A stretch of DNA of 38,038 bases from an uncultured bacterium (GTDB lineage Bacteria > Cyanobacteriota > Vampirovibrionia > Obscuribacterales > Obscuribacteraceae). The notes under the pieces are model-generated. The model had not been told where the DNA came from and searched no databases. It worked only from the letters and a program-made list of their open reading frames with translations. Location of the stretch: the NCBI GenBank assembly GCA_913063055.1, contig CAJXZK010000018.1:1-38038 (forward strand), in the 5' to 3' direction. Each line of letters opens with the position of its first letter. Positions within the stretch are counted from its first letter, which is position 1. Below are positions 7,619 through 15,068 of this stretch, one piece after another. The position numbers and the translations under genes are program-made.

Positions 7619-7915
7619 CTAAAGCACCCGATGGCGACAGTCAGCGCAAAAGACTCTCAATCCATGGGGGCGAAAAAATCGAATCTCATTCCATTGACGC
7701 GAATAGCTTAAATACATACGATCGTCGGCAATGCCACGATAGGCAATGTGTACTATGCCTTTGCAGCAAACTAGCTCTTCTTCGACAGTACTATCAGCGG
7801 AAATACTAGCTGTGGCAGCGTTATCCGCTGCCTGAGCTGGCTTTGCCGTCTTCTTTCGAGCTAAGGCACGAGCACTGGCAACAAAATCTCTCAACGCTTT
7901 TTTATCATCAGTCAT
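7619..7915 (-). CDS. small hypothetical protein with Cys pairs
   Basis: The product is 98 residues and is not recognised. It begins MTDDKKALRDFV, has a basic Ala-rich stretch (about 15-35), then CC (near 50), and ends in RVFCADCRHRVL. The CC and CADC pairs could bind zinc, which is an inference only. I chose ATG 7915; a TTG two codons upstream is possible. It lies 19 bases after the histidine kinase stop and 7 bases before the E1-rhodanese start, all on the same strand, so co-transcription is likely. Confidence 0.6.
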   Translation of the reverse strand: MTDDKKALRDFVASARALARKKTAKPAQAADNAATASISADSTVEEELVCCKGIVHIAYRGIADDRMYLSYSRQWNEIRFFRPHGLRVFCADCRHRVL

Positions 7916-7934
7916 GGACAAATTCTAACTGATC

Positions 7935-9416
7935 TCAGGCGTTGTCTGGCCTAAGGGGCAGAAGAATAACAAAGGTTGAACCCTTTCCCACCACCGATTC
8001 GACTTCAACTGTGCCATGATGCCGGGCCACAATTTCACGCACAATAGCCAAGCCCAGACCGGTACCGCCAGGATTGCCACTCTCTCTCGTGCGGGCTTTG
8101 TCAGCACGATAAAAACGCTCAAAAATTCGCGGCAAATCAGCTGGATCAATGCCGCCACCGCTATCTTGAATGCGAATCTCTAACCGTTCACCCCCCATGC
8201 TGCGCACATTTATGTTAATAAAACCATTGGCTGGAGTGTATTTCACCGCATTGGTCAGAATGTTGAGCAAGGCTCTTTGCAATTGGTTGGCATTGCCTAC
8301 AAGCACCAAGTCTTGACCACCACTCTCAAGGGTAATCTGGGTTGAAATAGCCAACTCTTTCTTTTCGGCCTGTGGCCTGACTTGATCAACAGCATCGCTG
8401 ATCACCTGCGAAATATTGACCTCGCTCTGCCAGTTAGTTTCACTGCCGCTATCTAGCTTGGAAATATCAAGCAAGTCTTGAATTAAATTGGTCTGCCGAT
8501 CTACTAACCGCTCCAATGAACCAAGAAACTGCACCCGTAGCTTCGGATCTTCAGCCGCACCAGCCTGCAATGCTTCCACCACTGAACCAATAGCCATAGT
8601 TGGTGTTTTTAGCTCGTGGGATGCATTAGAAATAAACTCTTGGCGCACTCGCTCTTGCTCACGTAACCGGCCGATCATCTGGTTAAACGACAAACAAAGC
8701 TCACCAATTTCATCACGGCGGCGTACAGGCAAGAAGGCTGAAAAGTCACCAGAGATAGAAATCTGCTTCGCCAGAGCACTCATTTCACGCACTGGTCTAT
8801 TTACTCTACGAGCCAGCCAGAGACTGATGAGTACAGTAACTACACCGGTAGCCAAAATAATCTCAAGGAAGACGAAAAGGTCTTTCTTCAGTCTTCTCTC
8901 AATTTCGGTCAAAGGCACGCCTACCCGAATTACCCCAGTGGTAGTACCAGAAGAACGCACAGGGCAGGCTACATACATCCAGTTTTTCAAGCTGTCAGGA
9001 TCGCTTCTGGTTGTCTTGGAAATAACACCAGCAAGAGCTTCATTGATTTCTTGTTCTTTAGACAAGTTCTCAACCGGTCCGGGTTCTGATGAGTCAGCTA
9101 AGAGCCGACCATCTTTATCGACTACTACGATTGCGACACCAAGTCTAGTGGCACGACGATCGACAGCGGATTGAATACGTTTTCGTGCCTTGGGCGAATC
9201 TAATTCCAGGTCATTGTCAATCTCCAAACCCAAGTTAACAGCTTCGACCTCAAGGGTATTCTGCAGGTCAGTCAAAGACTCTTTGCGAATCGCCACCAGG
9301 GCCCAAAAACTAACAGCCGCCAGGGCGATAGTAATCACCAAGAGGTAAGTTATGAGCAGTTGGTTAGCCAAACTGCGAAATAGCCACCTATATAAGATGC
9401 GGTCAAGAAGGTTCAA
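7935..9416 (-). CDS. membrane sensor histidine kinase, orphan
   Basis: The product is 493 residues. Two membrane helices (about 18-42 and 180-201) flank an extracytoplasmic sensor of about 135 residues with a PAS/Cache-like look (VAIVVVDKDGRLLADSS and GVIRVGVPL). A HAMP domain (about 200-252), the phospho-accepting His267 in SNASHELKTP, the N box ILTNAVKYTP, and G boxes DSGGGI and GTGLGLAI follow. It is a PhoR/ResE-class kinase. The start is a TTG at 9416, preceded by GGGG about 7 bases upstream and by a plausible promoter. No response regulator gene adjoins it; its partner is elsewhere, and the receiver-only protein at 3948-4628 is one candidate. Confidence 0.93.
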   Translation of the reverse strand: MNLLDRILYRWLFRSLANQLLITYLLVITIALAAVSFWALVAIRKESLTDLQNTLEVEAVNLGLEIDNDLELDSPKARKRIQSAVDRRATRLGVAIVVVDKDGRLLADSSEPGPVENLSKEQEINEALAGVISKTTRSDPDSLKNWMYVACPVRSSGTTTGVIRVGVPLTEIERRLKKDLFVFLEIILATGVVTVLISLWLARRVNRPVREMSALAKQISISGDFSAFLPVRRRDEIGELCLSFNQMIGRLREQERVRQEFISNASHELKTPTMAIGSVVEALQAGAAEDPKLRVQFLGSLERLVDRQTNLIQDLLDISKLDSGSETNWQSEVNISQVISDAVDQVRPQAEKKELAISTQITLESGGQDLVLVGNANQLQRALLNILTNAVKYTPANGFININVRSMGGERLEIRIQDSGGGIDPADLPRIFERFYRADKARTRESGNPGGTGLGLAIVREIVARHHGTVEVESVVGKGSTFVILLPLRPDNA

Positions 9417-9467
9417 TATGGTCCCCAGAAACTCAAAGAAAACAAAACCGAGCTTGGTTTGCTCTTA

Positions 9468-9495
9468 AGTGTAAAGTCTAACCTCGTTTTTACAA
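9468..9495 (-). promoter_or_regulatory. promoter candidate for the orphan kinase operon
   Basis: On the minus strand TTGTAA (9495-9490) and TACACT (9473-9468) are 16 bases apart, about 50 bases before the TTG start at 9416. Both hexamers keep four or more consensus bases. Confidence 0.45.
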
Positions 9496-9605
9496 GAGCT
9501 AATAACAATCCTGAGATGCCGAATTTGCTTAAGGTTAACGGTCTTACACAGACCCTTTTAAGGGCTCTTGACTAGGCAAGGGTGGGCTAGGCATTCTCGC
9601 AATAT

Positions 9606-9634
9606 GTGGGAAACTACTTCACAGTCACTATAAT
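9606..9634 (+). promoter_or_regulatory. trxA promoter candidate
   Basis: A perfect TATAAT (9629-9634) lies 69 bases before the trxA ATG. The -35 position holds GTGGGA (9606-9611, 17-bp spacer), a 3 of 6 match. A TTGACT further upstream (9568) has no good -10 box. Confidence 0.5.
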
Positions 9635-9702
9635 CTTTTTGATGGCTCACCAGCTTCAAAAATCTATTTAGTGCTCTGATTCAGAGGAGGTCCTGTTTAG
9701 AA

Positions 9703-10023
9703 ATGTCCGTTGCAAACGTTACCGATTCCACCTTCGAACAGGAAGTGTTGAAAGCTGATATTCCAGTTCTCGTCGACTTCTGGGCTCCTTGGTGTGGACC
9801 ATGCAAGGCCGTAGCCCCTGTAGTTGAGGACCTTTCTAAGGAGTACGAGGGAAGACTCAAAGTAGTCAAACTGAATACAGACGAAAACCCCAAAACCGCC
9901 CATGCATATAAGATTCGTGGCATTCCAAGCCTTTTCCTGTTCAAAGCTGGACAGGTATGTGAAGAGGTAGTTGGCGCAGTGCCAAAATCTACACTTGCCA
10001 AGGCAATTGAACAACACGTATAG
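9703..10023 (+). CDS. trxA: thioredoxin
   Basis: This is a standard 106-residue cytoplasmic thioredoxin that reduces protein disulfides and is itself recycled by thioredoxin reductase. The active site WCGPC is intact (about residues 31-35), inside [14 protein letters not shown]. The cis-Pro segment RGIPSLFLF and the Asp-rich KLNTDENP are as expected. A strong AGGAGGT ribosome site (9685-9691) precedes ATG 9703, and a TATAAT lies upstream. Length is typical. It is transcribed alone or with the fasciclin gene about 100 bases downstream. A diverged paralogue that lost its active site lies at 10901-11350. Confidence 0.96.
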   Translation: MSVANVTDSTFEQEVLKADIPVLVDFWAPWCGPCKAVAPVVEDLSKEYEGRLKVVKLNTDENPKTAHAYKIRGIPSLFLFKAGQVCEEVVGAVPKSTLAKAIEQHV

Positions 10024-10045
10024 ATCCAGCACGTTTAGAGCAGGT

Positions 10046-10078
10046 TGGGCACGATTTAGAGCCCATTCTTCCGTTTTT
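10046..10078 (+). terminator. weak terminator candidate after trxA
   Basis: TGGGC (10046-10050) can pair with GCCCA (10061-10065) around a 10-base loop, followed by a T-rich run ending in TTTTTT (10074-10079). The stem is short. Two near-repeats of GCACG and TTTAGAGC overlap it. Confidence 0.35.
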
Positions 10079-10127
10079 TGAACATACATCAGCCGGAGAT
10101 AGTCGGCGGATTTGAAAGGAGAAGCTA

Positions 10128-10685
10128 ATGGAATTTTACTCATGGAGTCGCCGCAGCAAGACTAGCGTGGCTCTTTCAGCAGCGCTATTGCTCGGAATCG
10201 GCCTGGTTGGCACAACCACCGAGGCTTCCGCTCACAAAAGCAAGCGTCATCACAGACATCATCATTACTACAGCCATGATGCAGCTAACGTTGCCATGAA
10301 AACCCCTGAGTGCTCAACCACAGTTACTGCTTTGAAAAAAGCTGGCGCTGTTGGCCTACTTCGCATTCACGGACCAATCACAGTATTTGCTCCATCAAAT
10401 GCTGGTTGGGCCAAGATGACCAAAGAAAACCGCGAAGGCCTAATGAATGATCCTAAGCGTTTGGCTGAAGTATTGAAGTACCACGTAGTCAAAGGCAAAT
10501 ACTCTGCTGCTGACCTCGCTGACAAACGTTCACTCAAGACCGTTCAAGGTGAATCTTTGATGGTTGACAACAAGTCTGGCACCGTAGTGGTCGATGGCTG
10601 TATCGTCACCACCGCTGACGTTCCTTGCGACAATGGCGTTATCCACATCATCGATGCTGTGGCTATCCCAGAACGCGGTAAATGA
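10128..10685 (+). CDS. secreted fasciclin (FAS1) domain protein, His-rich N terminus
   Basis: The product is 185 residues. A signal peptide (about 1-36, ending near EASA) is followed by a basic and His-rich stretch (SKRHHRHHHYYSH, about 38-50), then one FAS1 adhesion domain (about 55-182). The FAS1 signatures are present: GPITVFAPSNAGWAKM, LKYHVVKGKYSAADL, and the end motif NGVIHIIDAVAIP. Bacterial single-domain FAS1 proteins are secreted and mediate adhesion or matrix contacts. The His cluster could bind metal or make the mature N terminus pH-sensitive; that is inference. GAAAGGAG is an ideal ribosome site before ATG 10128, and a hairpin terminator follows at 10718. Two internal cysteines in the domain might form a disulfide. 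Confidence 0.9.
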   Translation: MEFYSWSRRSKTSVALSAALLLGIGLVGTTTEASAHKSKRHHRHHHYYSHDAANVAMKTPECSTTVTALKKAGAVGLLRIHGPITVFAPSNAGWAKMTKENREGLMNDPKRLAEVLKYHVVKGKYSAADLADKRSLKTVQGESLMVDNKSGTVVVDGCIVTTADVPCDNGVIHIIDAVAIPERGK

Positions 10686-10717
10686 TCTTAGGGCCCAGGC
10701 CTGACAGAAACTAATAG

Positions 10718-10746
10718 AACAGGGTGGGCATTGCTCACCCTGTTTT
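10718..10746 (+). terminator. rho-independent terminator after the fasciclin gene
   Basis: AACAGGGTGGGC (10718-10729) pairs with GCTCACCCTGTT (10733-10744) with one G-T wobble and a three-base loop, followed by TT. It lies 33 bases after the stop. Confidence 0.85.
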
Positions 10747-10793
10747 GCTTTAAGCCAAAGTCAATAATCGAGGCAGAATGGCAAGATCAGGGT

Positions 10794-10857
10794 AATCACT
10801 TATTGTGATTCCGTAATGGGAATGTGTAAAACTTCTAAGGCTATGCCAATATATATG
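10794..10857 (+). promoter_or_regulatory. candidate control region of the triple-AAA operon
   Basis: A 17-bp imperfect palindrome, AATCAC-N5-GTGATT (10794-10810), overlaps a second one, ATTCC-N5-GGGAAT (10808-10823). A TA-rich block (10850-10857, TATATATG) could be a -10 box about 45 bases before the first gene. The -35 is not convincing. The palindromes look like an operator, but no regulator is known. Confidence 0.35.
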
Positions 10858-10900
10858 TATTGCGGTCTAGAGGCCCAACAACGAACTAACGAGGTTGGAG

Positions 10901-11350
10901 ATGAAAGAAGCGGTTATAGGATTTGTCATTGCCCTGTTGGTGAGCTGCACGCTCGCCGGCTTCGACAATCCGCTTTCGCCGACAGGTTGGACCTTTGCCA
11001 ACGCTCCGGTGGCTGATGTAGTCACTGACGTCAATGCTGGCACCTTCCAAGGCGAAGTACTCGACTCACAGCTACCAGTGCTCGTTGAGTTCTATAAGCA
11101 AAACGACCCCCACTGCCTGACCATGAGCCCAATCCTCAATAAGCTCGCCACCGACTCCCAAGGCTATGTTCGGGTAGTAAAAGTAGACGTGGATAGCAAC
11201 GAAACCCTAACTGAGCGCTACGATGTGCAAGGGGTACCTGGATACGTCTTATTCAAAGAAGGCAAAGCAATCAACGGTATCAAAGGCGAAATGACCCAGC
11301 CCGAGCTAACCAAGTGGGTCAAGCAAGAATTAGATATGCCAACGGATTAA
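10901..11350 (+). CDS. thioredoxin-fold lipoprotein lacking the redox CxxC
   Basis: The product is 149 residues. A short hydrophobic leader (3-15) ends in LVSC, a good lipobox, so Cys16 may be lipidated. Residues 45-145 follow the thioredoxin fold closely: LPVLVEFY, then PILNKLA, VKVDVDSNETLTERYDVQGVPGYVLFKEG and the C-terminal helix. Where trxA has WCGPC this protein reads NDPHC: the attacking first Cys is Asp and only the second remains. Thiol-disulfide exchange is therefore unlikely; binding or holdase roles are more plausible. ATG 10901 is preceded by GAGG. It opens the operon with the triple-AAA FtsH-like gene and ends 5 bases before the next start. Confidence 0.85.
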   Translation: MKEAVIGFVIALLVSCTLAGFDNPLSPTGWTFANAPVADVVTDVNAGTFQGEVLDSQLPVLVEFYKQNDPHCLTMSPILNKLATDSQGYVRVVKVDVDSNETLTERYDVQGVPGYVLFKEGKAINGIKGEMTQPELTKWVKQELDMPTD

Positions 11351-11355
11351 AAACT

Positions 11356-11613
11356 ATGGTCAAGTACGCTGTCGCCTTCTTTGTGGCGATGATTCTCTCT
11401 TCTACCTTCGTTAACTACAAGTTTCCGCCCAGTCGGATGCCCGCTGGTGTGGCAGATGTAATCAGCTCTAGCCTTGGAGTTTGGAAGCGCAGAGAAGGCT
11501 TGATACCGGAAGTAAAAATTGTCGATTCATATCGCAAACTGCGCTATATCGGCGACGTTAACAACAAAAATGAGAACAGAGATGCTGATGCGCCTGGCAT
11601 GGGCAACAATTAG
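11356..11613 (+). CDS. small single-pass membrane protein
   Basis: The product is 85 residues and is not recognised. Residues 1-17 (VKYAVAFFVAMILSSTFV) form a hydrophobic anchor or uncleaved signal, followed by a proline-containing NYKFPPSRMPAG, a basic WKRREG and an Asn- and Asp-rich tail. It has no cysteines. The ATG lies 5 bases after the preceding stop and the stop lies 15 bases before the triple-AAA gene, so translational coupling and a shared function are likely. A role as a membrane partner of the AAA protease is a guess from position. Confidence 0.75.
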   Translation: MVKYAVAFFVAMILSSTFVNYKFPPSRMPAGVADVISSSLGVWKRREGLIPEVKIVDSYRKLRYIGDVNNKNENRDADAPGMGNN

Positions 11614-11628
11614 GAGAAGCGGAGAATC

Positions 11629-14600
11629 ATGAAAACCTGGGCTCGTTGGACACTACTTATACTCTGGACTGCTGGATTGATTTTCACGGCCCAATACTGG
11701 AACCCGTTTGCATCACTGCCCGCCTTCCTCAAATACTCAGTGATAACCCTAGTGGTGGCCGTTCTTTACGGTGCCTTCTTCATTATCATTCAGTTCTACA
11801 TCATGCTTTCGGTGATCTTCCCGCTCCCTCCTAGAGCTGACAGCAAAGCACCAAAGAGCATTTGGAAGCGTTGGTTCAAATTTCTCTTCAAAGATTCACC
11901 GATCAATCCAAATGCACCAAAGCTACTTAGTGAGCTAACCGGCAATGATAGAGCGAAGCAAGAAATTCGTGAAGTCATCGACATCATTCAAAAAGCGAAG
12001 CATTACGAAGACTCTGGTGCTCAAGTACCAAAGGGAATGCTTTTCATCGGACCTCCTGGGGTAGGCAAGACTCTTTTCGCAAGAGCAATAGCAAATGAAG
12101 CTGGAGTGCCCTTCTATGTTGTAGATGGTGGTGGCATAGCCGGCATCTTCATGGGACTAGGAGTTCTCAAACTAAAAACACTTTTTCGCAAATTGAAGCA
12201 GCATGACCGCGCCATTCTGTTTATCGATGAAATTGATTCCATGGCCACAAGACGGCAGCAAGACAAAGGTTTCGGCGGCGTTGCCGACATGAATATGACC
12301 CTCAATACTTTGCTTACCGAAATGGATGGTTTCTCTGGTTCGAAAATTATGGTTATTGGTGCCACCAATAATGATGCCATGCTCGATCCGGCACTCCTGC
12401 GCGCAGGGCGCATGGATAGACGCATCTACTTCCAAATGCCCAATCCTGATGAGCGCAAAGGTTTATTCCAATATTACGTTTCGAAAGTAAGCAGCGATGA
12501 GAATATTGACTACGACCAAGTATCAATGCTCACTGCTAACTACTCACCAGCTGAAATTGCCAATGTTGTCAACGAAGCTGCCTTGATATCAAGACGGCCA
12601 GGAAATCCAAACAAAGTCGACACCAGCATGATTCTACATGCCTTAGACAAAGTTTCAGTGGGCCTCGAGCGTTCACTTACAAATTCTGGTGTTGAATTAA
12701 TTAGCCATGATCCGACGATCAAATTCGCCGATGTGATTGGTGTAGACGACCTCAAGCAAGAATTGGTTGAAATTGTCGATTTCCTGAAAAAAGGCGATGA
12801 GCTGCGGAAGATTGGGGCCACGATCCCCAAAGGTGTACTACTTGTTGGCCCGCCTGGAGTAGGTAAATCGATGCTGGCAAAGGCAATTGCCAACGAGGCT
12901 GGTGTGCCCTTCTATGGCCTGTCTGCTGGCTACCTAAACAACATCGGGCAGGGTGCTGAACGCATTAAGGCTCTCTACACACAAGCGCGACAGAGCCCAG
13001 CTGCGATTGTTTTCATCGACGAAATCGACGCCATAGGCTCTAATAGGGATGCTGCGGGACAAGCTGATCCACTCGGGCAATCTCGCAACAACTCCATGAA
13101 TCAACTTCTGGTTGAACTCGATGGCCTCGGTCGCAGCAATGTGATCACCATTGGCGCCACCAATATGCAGGACGACTTTGATCCAGCTTTTTACCGTTCT
13201 GGCAGATTTGATCGCAAAGTTTTCATTGGCGTACCCGATGCCGAATCAAGAAGCCTAATATTCGAAAAATATCTAAAACAGATAAGCCTTGCTTCTCTGC
13301 CAGACCTTAAAAAGCTCGGTAAGCTCTCCTTCAACTTCTCGGGTGCCGATATCGCAGCCACCTGCAACGAAGCTGCCATCCTAGCCATTCGTAAAGGCAA
13401 GAGCCAGGTAACTGAGGAAGAATTAGAAGAAGCAATCGATAAAGTAATGGTGACAGCAGGTCACAAGCTCAATGTGGCCGGTATGAATCTCTCTAGGGTA
13501 CCCGATCTAGATGTAAAACTAGATGACCTCAAAGGTGTAGAAGAAGCAAAAGCAGAAGCAGCCGAAGTGGTGGCACTGCTAAAGAACATAAAGCTTGTTG
13601 AGAAAATTGGTCTGAAACCAACTAAAGGCATTCTTCTAGTAGGCCCGCCCGGAACCGGCAAGACCATGCTCGCCAAAGCAATCGCAAATGAGGCTGGCAT
13701 AGCGTTCTACTCGCTTTCTGGTGGCGATTTTCAATCGATGTGGGCTGGTGTAGGCTCAAACCGTGTAAAGGCAGTCTATGAACGGGCACGTCGCAGTGGT
13801 AAGCCAGCTATTGTGTTTATCGATGAAATTGATGCCATTGGCGGCCAGAGAGGTATTGAGCGCGGTGGCGGCGCAGTGCAAGACTCAAACAAAACCCTAA
13901 ACTCTTTGCTCGTGGAAATGGATGGTTTTGGCAAGAACAACATTCTAACAATTGGCGCCACCAACAGCATGCACATGCTGGACGCTGCACTTCTGCGACC
14001 AGGTCGCTTCGATCGTCACATCGACGTGCCTTTGCCGAATCTAGAAGGGCGAGAAGCAATTCTCAACAAATATCTTGAAAAGTTCAAGCTTGCTGCTGAC
14101 GTTCAGACCATGGAAATAGCTCGCATGACCTTTTTACAGGCCGGTGCAGATCTGGCCAACATGGTAAACGAAGCAGGTCTATTTGCCATTCGTGCAGGCA
14201 GAACTGAAATTAACCAATCAGATCTTGTACGCGCAATACAACGCGTAAGCTTTGGCGCTAGCCGAAGTCAACATATCGGTATTAAAGAATTGTTTGAAAC
14301 AGCTTTCCATGAAGCCGGTCATACAATTGTTTCTTACTTCCGCAATCGCAAAGAACGCATCCAAGTGGTAACAATTGTTCCTACTGGCCGCGCTCTTGGC
14401 TATATGTGGTCCGTAGAGAAAGAAGATCGCTTTGTTTCCGGTCAAAATAAACAAGACTACCTCGTCGATATTGAAGTATCGCTAGGCGGTTATGTAGCCG
14501 AGTCGTTGTACATGAACACCACTACCAGTGGTGTGTCCCAGGATCTAATCAACGTGGGCAATACTGCTAGACGCATGGTTAAAAACTGGGGCATGGGCTC

Positions 14601-15057
14601 GTTTGCGTTCAACACCCAACATGCTCATGGCGACGCTCGCGGGCACGGTCAATACGAGGGCTGGGGTACAGCTTCACCCGAAACTGAACGCGAGATAGAG
14701 TTGGAAATTAAGCAAATCGTCGACACTTCACTTGAGAATGTACGCAAACTTCTTCAAGAAAAGCGCAAAGAGCTTGATCTCATTGCTCATGCACTAGTGG
14801 AAAAAGAAACTTTGTTCTACAAAGACTTGGTCAACATTCTTGAACCCGGTAGAAGTGATGCCGATATCAACAGTGAAATCGACACGCTTGCTGAAAGAAA
14901 GCTGGTAGGAACTCCTCCTATAGTCAATCTAGAATTCCTTCCCGGTCTCACGCAAATAGGCCAAGGCAGTGGTCCCAACAATGCTGAAAACAACAGAGTG
15001 ACAGATCTGGTACAGCCAGAAAACAAAGATCCAGAAAACTTCAGACCAGAAAACTAG
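11629..15057 (+). CDS. FtsH-like membrane protease with three AAA modules
   Basis: The product is 1142 residues; ordinary FtsH is about 600-650. Two membrane helices (about 7-23 and 36-64) precede three AAA modules. Each keeps Walker A (GPPGVGKT 141-148, GPPGVGKS 407-414, GPPGTGKT 672-679), Walker B FIDEID (198-203, 462-467, 730-735), sensor-1 IGATN and the arginine-finger GRMDRR or GRFDR. The third is joined to an M41 zinc protease with HEAGH (His894, Glu895, His898) and third ligand Asp972 in SQDLINVGN. Pore-loop aromatics are Phe174 (FMGLG) in module 1 and Trp705 (MWAGVG) in module 3. Module 2 reads NNIGQG without one. AGGAG at 11612 overlaps the previous stop codon. It probably degrades membrane or secreted proteins. 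Confidence 0.93.
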   Translation: MKTWARWTLLILWTAGLIFTAQYWNPFASLPAFLKYSVITLVVAVLYGAFFIIIQFYIMLSVIFPLPPRADSKAPKSIWKRWFKFLFKDSPINPNAPKLLSELTGNDRAKQEIREVIDIIQKAKHYEDSGAQVPKGMLFIGPPGVGKTLFARAIANEAGVPFYVVDGGGIAGIFMGLGVLKLKTLFRKLKQHDRAILFIDEIDSMATRRQQDKGFGGVADMNMTLNTLLTEMDGFSGSKIMVIGATNNDAMLDPALLRAGRMDRRIYFQMPNPDERKGLFQYYVSKVSSDENIDYDQVSMLTANYSPAEIANVVNEAALISRRPGNPNKVDTSMILHALDKVSVGLERSLTNSGVELISHDPTIKFADVIGVDDLKQELVEIVDFLKKGDELRKIGATIPKGVLLVGPPGVGKSMLAKAIANEAGVPFYGLSAGYLNNIGQGAERIKALYTQARQSPAAIVFIDEIDAIGSNRDAAGQADPLGQSRNNSMNQLLVELDGLGRSNVITIGATNMQDDFDPAFYRSGRFDRKVFIGVPDAESRSLIFEKYLKQISLASLPDLKKLGKLSFNFSGADIAATCNEAAILAIRKGKSQVTEEELEEAIDKVMVTAGHKLNVAGMNLSRVPDLDVKLDDLKGVEEAKAEAAEVVALLKNIKLVEKIGLKPTKGILLVGPPGTGKTMLAKAIANEAGIAFYSLSGGDFQSMWAGVGSNRVKAVYERARRSGKPAIVFIDEIDAIGGQRGIERGGGAVQDSNKTLNSLLVEMDGFGKNNILTIGATNSMHMLDAALLRPGRFDRHIDVPLPNLEGREAILNKYLEKFKLAADVQTMEIARMTFLQAGADLANMVNEAGLFAIRAGRTEINQSDLVRAIQRVSFGASRSQHIGIKELFETAFHEAGHTIVSYFRNRKERIQVVTIVPTGRALGYMWSVEKEDRFVSGQNKQDYLVDIEVSLGGYVAESLYMNTTTSGVSQDLINVGNTARRMVKNWGMGSFAFNTQHAHGDARGHGQYEGWGTASPETEREIELEIKQIVDTSLENVRKLLQEKRKELDLIAHALVEKETLFYKDLVNILEPGRSDADINSEIDTLAERKLVGTPPIVNLEFLPGLTQIGQGSGPNNAENNRVTDLVQPENKDPENFRPEN

Positions 15058-15068
15058 AGAGAACAAAA

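Noticed and set aside
8488-9174. A 228-codon open frame antisense to the orphan histidine kinase.
   Set aside because: The kinase on the other strand has all its motifs in order. The antisense product is Ser/Thr/Arg-rich with no ribosome site.
9703-11350. A recent tandem duplication of thioredoxin genes.
   Set aside because: The two thioredoxin-fold proteins differ widely in sequence, leader and active site, so they are old paralogues.
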